A stretch of 64,000 bases of DNA from Charina bottae (taxonomy: Eukaryota; Chordata; Lepidosauria; Squamata; Charinaidae): the NCBI GenBank assembly GCA_023362775.1, contig JALMGJ010000062.1:648501-712500 (forward strand), written 5' to 3'. Shown piece after piece: positions 55,770 to 64,000 of the stretch. Each line of letters begins with the position of its first letter. Positions within the stretch are counted from its first letter, which is position 1. Under the pieces are notes generated by a model that was given only the letters and a program-made list of their open reading frames with translations, ran no database searches and was not told the DNA's origin. Both the position numbers and the translations under genes were made by a program.

Positions 55770-55930
55770 CCGGGGGGCGGGGTTTGCGGGCGGGAGCCAA
55801 TCGCGCGGAAGGGGGCGGGGTTTGCGGGCGGGAGCCAATTGCACGGAAGGGGGGGTGTTTTGTGGGCAGGAGCCAATCATGCAGAAGGGGGCGGGGTTTG
55901 CAGGCAGGAGCCAATCGCACGGACTGGGGG
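55770..55930 (+). promoter_or_regulatory. Four tandem GC-box + CCAAT-box units
   Basis: Each unit of about 41 bp has GGGGGCGGGGTTTGC and GGGAGCCAATC (one unit with a mutated GC box). Consensus matches only; function unknown. Confidence 0.4.
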
Positions 55931-56099
55931 GCCGCCATGCCTGCCGCCGTGCCCACCATGCCCACTGCCGCTCCTGCCCCCTTCACGTCCGCCGCTGCGC
56001 CCCCCGCCACACCCGCCCCTGCTGCCGCAGGCCAGACCAATTGCTTTCGCGGGCCTTATATGGCCCCCGGGCCTGATGTTGCCCACCCCTGCTTTAAAA

Positions 56100-57206
56100 C
56101 AACAGTGGAGTCAGGGTGTGTGTGTGTGTGCATGCGGGGGGGGGGGAGTTGTTTTTAATCATTGGCCTTGAAATTGGATGGAATGAAATACCAGTGTGCA
56201 TTGCACTCGCATGAACTAACTTTAGACAGATCCAAACATCTGTACTTCGCGCTGCTAAGCAACCGAGCCCGAAGTGCTTAGCTTTTAAAAGTCTAGATTT
56301 GAATTCCTTTGTGTTCAGCCAGATTTGTGATGCTAAATTAAGGTTGCCACCTTCCCCTCCTTCCTCCTCCCCCCCCCCCCAACTCTTCCTCTATAGCCGG
56401 CAGGAAGAACATGGCAAGCCAGCATTTGTTCGGTTCCTTTCCTTAAAAAGGACTCACTAAAAATTCACTTTATGTTCAGCTGGGGACATGTTGAGCGTTG
56501 ACGTGAGGTGCGGCATCCCATCTTGTACCATTACTCTTTATCACTCTTGTTTTTTATCCTTCCCATGTTTTTTAATATTGCTTTCCACCAGAACGCCAGC
56601 TGTTTTCCTCTATCTGTAACTTCCCTGTTCCCACCCAACAGGCATATATTTCTCAGACATTGTATTACTCCCCAGTGGGATGCGACCAGCCAGAGAGGAC
56701 GGGGAAGATTCATAATTTAAAGACCATTAGGAAGAACCACAGCCTAGCATCTTAAATATTATTTCTCATCCGAGTCCAGAATAGCCATAATGGCTCCTGA
56801 AATACAACTTAAAAATCCCAAGAGGTGCAAAGATCAAGCTTTTCGAATCCCCGTAAGTCACAGGAAAGGGGGAAAGCGATAGGAAATTGCTGTCTAGCCA
56901 AATTCTGGACGAGTTATGCAAGCCAGCCGAGAATGGGGAAAAAAAAAAGGGAATGGAAACTTCTGGTGGTTAGAAAGGTCCAAGAATGTTGCAGAAGATG
57001 TTGGTGGAAAGGGAATCGCACCCATTTTTGGAAATGCACAAAGTGGATAAGGTTCTTTTGTGGGTGTGGGTGTGGGTGTGTTCGTTACATTGAAAACACT
57101 CCACACACTCACAACAGTGCAGGCCTTCTCATAGGAGTTGCTTCCACTTTTGCAGAGTTTCTGCACTGACCAAGAGACCATGCATCCTCCTATCATCCCA
57201 TGCTCC
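56100..57206. other. Unassigned spacer
   Basis: A TG/GTG tract at about 56117 and C run at about 56370. No recognised gene. Confidence 0.35.
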
Positions 57207-57214
57207 TCCTACGG

Positions 57215-57649
57215 CAGAACTTTCCAAACTTTTCATGTTGGTGACACACTTTTTAGACATGCATCATTTCGCGACACACTCTTACAGCAGGGCACAAGGC
57301 AGGCACTAGGACCTGCGCAGAATCCTGGCAGGGCAGGTTTGGAGGCAGCAAGGCACAAGGCAGACACTAGGACCTGCGTGGAATCACAGCAGGTTTGGAG
57401 GCAGCCAGGCACAAGGCAGGCACCAGGACCTGCGTGGAATCCTGGCAGGGCAGGTTTGGAGGCAGCCAGGCACAAGGCAGGCACTAGGACCTGTACGGAA
57501 TCCTAGCAGGGCAGGTTTGGAGGCAGCCAGGCACAAGGCAGGCACTCGGACCTGCGCGGAATCCTGGCAGGGCTCGGAGCAGCCGCGACACACCCAGGCA
57601 CTGCAGCCGACACACTAACGTGTCCCGACACACAGTTTGGAAAGCTCTG
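57215..57649. mobile_element. hAT-type MITE with internal 60-bp minisatellite
   Basis: TIRs CAGAACTTTCCAAAC and its complement at the right end. Flanks TCCTACGG (57207-57214) and TCCTAGGG (57650-57657) are an 8-bp duplication with one change. Inside, five copies of a unit around GGCACAAGGCAGGCACTAGG occupy about 57290-57590. Confidence 0.85.
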
Positions 57650-57657
57650 TCCTAGGG

Positions 57658-58390
57658 AGTGATATGAAGCTGCTGCTGATAGCAAGATGCTGTTGGGAGG
57701 GTGGGAGACAATTTGGCTGTGGGGAAAAAAAAAAATTAAACAGCCCAAAGCTGTTGCCACTTTGCATATTTTCAAATGTCTGGCTATTCCGATTAAAAAG
57801 TCCAAACACAAATTTTGCCCTGCAGAACGGACGTTAAAACGGACCGCTTTCATACCTCCCTATTTGCTATTAGGGCTTAAAGGTTTGAACGGAATCGAAC
57901 GGCATCCTCGTCGGAAATCCTGAACTGGCCCTGACACCCTTAAATGGATTCCGTGGTTTGGAAAAGTTTTTTCTGTGAAACTTGGAATCCATTCAGACTG
58001 TTGGATGCAACCTGCTCAATTTCTCCAATGAGTTTCAACTGGAAATGGGATCCAGTTGGATCTGAATCAAAATTAGGTGCTTTCAATACTGGGGAGGAAG
58101 GCATTCAGGCAGATAATATCCCTTCTCCCCCAAAAAATACTTCCTCCGGTGCTCAGTTCAAATTAGTCAGCAGAGTAGTAATTGGCGAGTGCAGCTTAGA
58201 ATTAAGTAAAAATTGTTCTTCCACTTCCTGTAATTTCCATCTGACCGAATGATGCCCGGGTGGAAGAACGGATAATGGCTAATTAGAATCGGTTAATCAT
58301 CCTGGCTAATGCTAGTTTGAAGTTTGATCTTGTAGGTTTTTCCTGCCCCCCCCCCCCGCCATCCATTCTCATTCCATGCGATGAAATAGA
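57658..58390. other. Unassigned spacer
   Basis: No feature recognised. Confidence 0.35.
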
Positions 58391-58482
<92 letters not shown>

Positions 58483-58611
58483 CTCTCCCTCCCTCCCTCC
58501 CTCCCTCCCTCCCTCCCTCCCTCCCTCCCTCCCTCCCTCCTTCCTTCCTTCCTTCCTTCCTTCCTTCCTTCCTTCCTTCCTTCCTTCCTTCCTTCCTTCC
58601 TTCCTTCCTTT
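58391..58611 (+). repeat. (CTTT)n(CCCT)n(CCTT)n microsatellite
   Basis: Three consecutive pyrimidine tetranucleotide blocks totalling about 220 bp. Confidence 0.95.
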
Positions 58612-59021
58612 CCCAAAGGGAACAAGGATCTGGGGGCAATTCTCTTGGGCAGAAGTTTAGCCAAGGGGCATGTGTGAATGTGTTGCCGTTCAGTGAAAAA
58701 TCTAGGCCTGTAGCTGGTCTTAAGGAGGCAATATTAATTTGTTCCCTTGAAAGAAAGGAGGACAATCTTTGCTCCAAATTCTCTGCATCTCCAGGGCTGT
58801 TTTCTGGCCCTTAAAGCAACTTTAGGCCTCTCTTTCAAGAAGCAAGGGGTAGTTGAAGTGATCCCCTGCTTCAAATTTTAAGTTTGGAAGCTGTAATTCC
58901 AGAGTTCTCTTGCAGAAAGAAAACCTTTAGTCCTGGGCGAATTCCTATGGTGACTAGCATTTTTCAACCCTATCCCTAGCTAGGGGCCAGAAAAGCTTGC
59001 ATTTCCCTACTTTTTTTTTTT

Positions 59022-59228
59022 AATGCGTTCAATTGTGTCTGATTCTCAGGGATTGCCTGGACAGTCCCTGCGGTTTTCTTGGCAAGATTTTTCAGAAGTG
59101 GTTTGCCACTGCCTCCTTCCTGGGGCTGAGACAGAGACTGGCACAGGGTCACCCAGCTGGCTTTGTGCCCAAGGCAGGACTAGAACTCGCAGTCTCCCCG
59201 TTTCTAGCGTGGGGACTTAACCATGACC
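59022..59228 (-). mobile_element. tRNA-derived SINE, second family
   Basis: CAGGGATTGCCTGGACAGTCCC, TGCGGTTTTCTTGGCAAGAT, GTGGTTTGCCACTGCC and GGTCACCCAGCTGGCTTTG, then a decayed tRNA-like head. Its left edge (AATTGTGTCTGATTCT) also resembles the BovB tail. Confidence 0.65.
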
Positions 59229-59261
59229 CCAAACTGTCTCTCCCCTACTCCTTAAGCAATA

Positions 59262-59657
59262 TAGGTAGTCCTTGCTTAACAACCACATTTGGGACCAGAA
59301 TTTCGGTTACTAAGCAAAGCGGTCATTAAACAAATCTGACCCGATTTTACAACCCTTCTTGCAGTGGTCATTAAGTGAATCACTATGGGCATTAAGTGAA
59401 GCACATGGTCGTTAAGCGAATCACGCGGTTCCCCATTGATTTTGCTTGCCAGAAGCCAGCCGGAAAGGTCGAAGATGGCGATCACGTGACCACAGGACGC
59501 CGCGACGGTCATAAATGCGAACCGGTTGCCAAGCGCCCAAATCGTGATCACGTGATCGTGGGGACGCTGCGACGGTTGTAAGTGTGAGGACCGGTTTCAG
59601 CACCGTTGTAAGTCCGAACCGTCACTAAATGAATGGTCATTAAGCGAGGACTGCCTG
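59262..59657 (+). mobile_element. Tigger-like MITE, copy 8
   Basis: TA-flanked, TIRs with one or two changes, interior collinear with copy 1. Confidence 0.85.
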
Positions 59658-59659
59658 TA

Positions 59660-61000
59660 GCATGAAAGAAGATAGGAATCTTGCTAGATGAGGAGAGGCG
59701 GGTGGGTCTCAGAGCCACTCCCTTCACTTTGCAATGCTCGCATCCATGCACCGTGGAACGCCCATCTTTCTCTCTTGAAAACGAAAAGGAGGAATGGCCA
59801 TTCCTTCTGTCCTTTGCCTTATTCGGCAGCCCCCCCCCCCCCGTAAGATCTAACACCTGCCTGGATCCCTTTTGGGGCTTCCCGAAGCCGCCCAGAGTTC
59901 CCACCCCCTCGAGAGAGGGAACGCACACGTAACAACCGTCATCAAAACGTGCCTGGCCTAGTTATGAGAAAAAGAAACCACGGAAAAATGACCCACCTCT
60001 TTCTTTCTGTATTATTCCCCCGGAGGCTGCGCCTTCATTCTCTGCAGAAATCTGGGACACCCACTTCCTTGTAATTAACTGCTTTTATTGCGAGATACTT
60101 GGTGGAGCAGCGTTCCGAGAATGCCCGACCTAAATCAACATTTTTAAAAACAACCTATTTAAAAATCATGCAAGTGTAAACAAGCAAACATGCCAGCCAG
60201 CAAACAAACAAACAATCCAACAAGGAAAGGAACAGGCCAGTTCTGACCTCTCCCTTCTGGCAGGGAACCTTTGGATCCTGGTTAAGAGAAGCTCCCTCTC
60301 CCCAAATCCACCTCCTCCGCACTTGACGGACTCCAATTCGACAGCTTTTTTATCAGGTAATGGGGCAAATCTATAAAGCGTGTCTCTGTAGGTTAAATAG
60401 TCCTGGGAACAGTATTTTCTTCCCTCTTGGAGATGCTCAGGGTTGATATCAAGACACGGGGCTCTAAGCAATCTTGCACGGTGGCGAGGCGATAGCTGTG
60501 ATCTGACACTAATAGGGTGTAGAAAATACAGCCAGGAGTGCTGGGACAAATCCAGGAACTGCTGGAGGGGGAGAGATGCTGGGGAAAGGACCCAGGGCAT
60601 TATGGGTAGAAAATTAAAGTTTAGAGAGATTTCTAAGGGCAGGAGGGCCAGGGGTTCAATAGTTCCCCATCTCCTTTGTGATGATCATGGAGCTCTTCCC
60701 AATGAATGAATGGCTCCTATTTTTCAGAATGCCCTCTGAAGTCACTGCTGGGCATTCTGGGAGAAAACGTATAGCTGATATCATGCTTTGGCTGACCTTT
60801 TTAAAATGGTTTTACGGGCGTGGCTTAGTGCGTTGTGTGAACACTGCTCCGTTTCCCCACCGTGACGGCTTGTTTATGTTGTAACCGAAGAATCCGATGA
60901 CGTCGCGAGGCTGAGCTTATTCCCACTCTTTGTCCACGAGGTCCACAACTGAGGACAGCGAGCATCGGTCGGCCTCGTGCACCCTCTCTTGTCCTCTGTC
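59660..61000. other. Unassigned spacer
   Basis: C run at about 59830. No recognised gene. Confidence 0.35.
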
Positions 61001-61004
61001 TTGT

Positions 61005-61090
61005 GCCTTGGAGTCCGCCTCGATTCCTGGCGACTGCCCGGATGAGTGCCTGCGGTTTTCTTGGCAACGTTTCCAGACCTGATTTGCGAG
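61005..61090 (-). mobile_element. Fragment of second SINE family
   Basis: TCGATTCCTGGCGACTGCCCGG and GTGCCTGCGGTTTTCTTGGCAA match the 59022 SINE. Confidence 0.5.
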
Positions 61091-61139
61091 AATCCAGTAG
61101 CTCCTTGAAAATGTGGATATTCAAGGCAAAGACTTGGTG

Positions 61140-61434
61140 ATGTCAGCCCTTCGAGGTAGTCCAGATAAGAAGCACCAACCTTGAACACTAACCTTTATTA
61201 CACTAACAGAATCTTGCTAGTCTGAAAGTATTTCTCCACTCCCTTGCTTTTACTTCCCAGGGAACTAAGGGTCCCTTCCGAGACGCTTCCCACGCCCCTT
61301 TTCCTGCTGTGGGCTCAGCTGCCTCTTATCTGACCGTTGTCGAGTCTGCAGCTCTTCCTCCTGTCTCCCAAGGTCATTCCCACAGACCATTACAGGCATG
61401 GTTTACGGGCATCCACAGAGTCAGGGCATTCAAC
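61140..61434 (-). mobile_element. Possible LTR fragment
   Basis: Plus-strand TGTCAGCCC ... CATTCAACA gives TG/CA-like termini, and the minus strand has AATAAAGGTTAGTG near one end. No target duplication is found, so this is tentative. Confidence 0.3.
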
Positions 61435-64000
61435 AATGCTTGCCTTTTTTAAAAAAACAAACAAAACAGGGATGGCTTGAATCCCTGCTTTGAATCCCTC
61501 TTCACAATTATTTTGGCGTGCAGTCTAGCATCGGGGAGACAGCAAAGTAATAAACGTTGTAGCCACGCAGGAAGCGGTCTTATTATCCTCGATGCCTTAG
61601 CCACGGCGCAAATCAAAGTCTCCCAAATTTGAGAACCCCGTGCCTGCCCTGTTCCTTGATGGCCCTGGGCGAGAGGGAAGGAGGTGGGAGAGAGAAACGT
61701 CTCCTTTGCTGTAAGGAAACAGCAAGGAGGTCAGCGGCCAGACGTCCGTCCCTGTTGCCAAACCGCCAACAATCTGTTGCGTGGGTGTGCAAATAGGTCT
61801 TCCCAAGGAAATTAATTTCAGGAGGAATCGATGGATCCATCCTGGCAGATATGTCAACCTGCCTGAGGGGGCGGGGGGCATGGGATGAAAAATTATTTCA
61901 AAATATAGCAAGACGGTTAGAGAACACCAAGAGGGAAATGTTAATGTTTCAACTACAAGCAGCGCAGATCAGGACCTTAGTTGCTGCTTCTCTCACTGGT
62001 TGGGAAGTCTGGTGGTTATTGATATCGAACCCTTTGAAACGAAATTTACTTGGCTCCCCACCAGCTTCCTGTCCCTCCGAGGTCCCTTCTAATGCCCCCC
62101 CCCCTCTTCCAGATCGGTCAACTTGGAGTGCTAAAGGGGTAGTATCTATGTAGGAAACAAAGGTGGGTAGAAAAAAAAGAAGGGATCCCGTTCAATTCTC
62201 CCAGGAACTGAATTAAGGAAAATCACATCCATGGAAATTCCAAGGTTTTGTTTTGCCTTCTGCTCCGTTGCCCTTGAACCCCGGATTAACAAGCCGCGTT
62301 TCCAAAATACAACACACAATGTAGTTAACGAATTAGCCGTTCTTTTTGGGTTCTCGTAATACTTTGAATCAGAACGAAACAGACCGGCCTTGAACAGCGT
62401 ACATCGTACGGAGTTTTGCATATAACGTAAATGCGGCCATCAGGCCTGTAACTGTTTAAAGATGCCGTACAAACCCAACGTAGGAAGGCTGGTGCGGTGA
62501 GAAACACAACTGGCTCCCTTTTGTCTGGCCTTTCTTTTTAATCTCAGCCACATACACTGAAAAATTCTTGGCAGTGCCGCCATCTTGCCTCCTCGCCTGT
62601 TAGTGCTGTGGTAGAAACCTGGATTGGACCAGAATGGCTGAATTCCCAGGACACAATCGACCCAGACAGTGGGGACAGGGCAGGGTGCTGTGTGAATGTC
62701 CAAGAGGGGTCAGTGGACCGAATCAGCTAACCCCTCGAGGGATTAGAGTCAGCCTGAAACAGACCCGGTTTTACTAAGCGCACCCGGGGTTACGGGAACA
62801 CCAACCCGTAATCTGCGGCCTATGTTTGCCTCTTCCAAGGCAACGGTCTAGCCTTGAATTGAATTTCAATTCCAAAAGACTGGAAAAGTGGTTGAAAAAG
62901 CCCGCTGATACCTATATGGGCTCCCGTGGGGGTGACAAGACCGGCAAGATTGCTCGGTGTTGCAATCCAAGCCAGATCAAGGCCGTGGCGCCCTCCTTCA
63001 TCCAGGAGTTAACTTAAGGCCCCCAAATCTGGGGAGGAAATCAGGTGAGAGGAATGGGGAGATGCGCTGTAGTAGAGCAGGTGAGAAAAGTTTGGCTCTT
63101 GCCTTAGAGTTTGGAAAAGGCGGTGGCGGAACCGGTGTTTGAGTCAAGAGTCAAGGTAGAAGAGAGTCTCCCATGCTTTTTCCTACAACAGCCAACCAAA
63201 CATTGCCGGAAAACCTGTGAGAAGAACGCAACAGCCATAGCTGTCTTCAGTGGCTCGTCCCAGAGCAGCTGACTTTCTGCAGATTCCAGTGGGAAATGGC
63301 AAACTTAATTTTTAATGACCAGAAAACCCCCCCACCCGTAAACTCTGGTATCATGTCACTAGACTGGCCTGCTCTCACCAAACATCCTTCATGTGGACGA
63401 TAGCAGAGGAGGCTCACTTCATGGGCAACGTGTGGGAAAGACCTTGGTGAAGAGATGCTGCCAAGGGAACAGTCAGATAAGAGAGGGCGTAGCCCGGCGC
63501 TGGATAATGGGTGGAGAAAGAGGCTCAGAAGGGACCCTCCCGAGTTTCTCGGGCTGCAAAGGAGAATTGTACTTTCAGACTTGCAAGATTCTGTCAATGT
63601 AGCTTACAGTAAAGTAGAATTAGCTCATCTGGTTGTGTTTCCTGTCTGGTCTGCCTGGGAAGGCTGACCTTGTGGGAATTAGGGCCCTGCGAATTAAGCT
63701 GAGATCTTTCGTTCCTACTCAGCTGACTTTCCCCATCTTTAGGCTGTCTACATGGGTCGGCATCGCATGGCTGGAATTTCTGGGACTTGTCTGAAGAGCA
63801 ACAGGTTAGGAAAGGCTGGTTTGGGGGAGAGGGCTGGGGGAGAGGTCTACCACGAGGAGAAGTGGGTCTTGCGGATGGAGCCGTTCGATGTCGCTTGATG
63901 CACCTGGTTTCTCAACTCCTCGAAAAGCCTGCCCTCGTTTCCCCTCGCTTTCCTACGGTAATTGTGGTGGGGGAGAAGTGCGCCTGGAGTTCAATTACTC
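61435..64000. other. Unassigned 2.6-kb stretch to window end
   Basis: No recognised gene, RNA or repeat family. A C run lies at about 62094. Confidence 0.35.

Larger units (their letters stand above)
54756..56091. mobile_element. hAT-type MITE split by a LINE insertion
   Basis: The left end CCGGGGTGGGGAACC and the right end GTTGCCCACCCCTG are imperfect TIRs. The 8-bp flanks CTTTATAA (54748-54755) and CTTTAAAA (56092-56099) differ at one base. The LINE at about 54790-55741 interrupts it. The right part carries four GC-box/CCAAT units at 55770-55930. Confidence 0.75.

Noticed and set aside
57290..57590. Regular roughly 60-bp direct repeats that might suggest a CRISPR array
   Set aside because: Contiguous minisatellite without unique spacers, inside a hAT MITE in vertebrate DNA.
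58283..58814. Lys/Glu/Arg-rich and Leu/Ser/Phe/Pro-rich frames
   Set aside because: Microsatellite translation.

Overview
This 64 kb window looks like repeat-rich intergenic or intronic DNA from a squamate reptile (lizard or snake). The evidence is the repeat mix: RTE-BovB LINEs including one nearly intact full-length copy, tRNA-derived Sauria-type SINEs that share a 3' tail motif with BovB, L2/CR1-group LINEs, CR1 with its octamer tail, a CR1/L3-like 3' end running into an AATAG pentamer array, a decayed Penelope-like element, two ERV/gypsy-type solo LTRs, and several MITE families (Tigger-like with TA target sites, hAT-like with 8-bp target-site duplications). I found no complete host protein-coding gene, rRNA gene, genuine tRNA gene or CRISPR array. 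Species cannot be resolved from the sequence.

Layout. 0.4-3 kb: a Tigger-like MITE, then a 250-bp inverted duplication around a BovB fragment. 3.53-6.76 kb: full-length BovB on the minus strand, with an 11-bp target duplication and one premature stop. 7.1-7.5 kb: hAT-type MITE. 8.07-9.9 kb: a GC-rich coding remnant with 3' UTR and poly(A) signal, its 3' part duplicated, embedded in about 1.8 kb of polypyrimidine simple repeat. 10-13.3 kb: mostly unassigned, with one MITE. 13.4-14.4 kb: a host tandem duplication carrying a solo LTR. 15.2-16 kb: an RTE-like LINE tail with nested BovB. 16.9-17.4 kb: LINE tail, promoter-like segment and SINE. 19.5-23.4 kb: MITEs and microsatellites. 25.4-27.2 kb: three BovB 3' ends in one orientation. 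28-32.3 kb: SINE, polypyrimidine tract, a palindromic dimer of a hammerhead-like Penelope unit, and a MITE. 36.8-38.5 kb: BovB split by a solo LTR, followed by CR1. 39.1-42.3 kb: CR1 with a hugely expanded tail, a retrocopy-like insertion, an AATAG array and a MITE carrying a nested LINE. 42.3-43.9 kb: Penelope-like relic. 46-47.3 kb: a MITE inside a palindrome and an hAT MITE. 48-49 kb: two SINEs. 50.2-50.9 kb: purine minisatellite. 51.6-54.4 kb: CR1 and L2 LINEs, one holding a 76-bp Penelope-derived insertion. 54.7-57.7 kb: two hAT MITEs, one split by an L2/CR1-group LINE. 58.4-64 kb: microsatellite, SINE pieces, a MITE and a possible LTR.

The most interesting observations are (i) a 76-bp hammerhead-ribozyme-like Penelope unit inserted precisely, with an 11-bp target duplication, into an L2 reverse transcriptase remnant, and the same unit present elsewhere as a head-to-head dimer; (ii) a roughly 41-bp module with a perfect GC box and CCAAT box, arrayed inside three hAT MITEs that have different termini; (iii) the near-intact BovB; (iv) a conserved-looking GC-rich coding fragment whose 3' end is duplicated; and (v) a CR1 tail grown into a 0.55-kb satellite. 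Nested insertions give a partial relative chronology: BovB is older than the solo LTR at 36.9 kb, the hAT MITE at 54.7 kb is older than the L2/CR1 insertion in it, and the Tigger-like MITE at 41.7 kb is older than the LINE tail in it.
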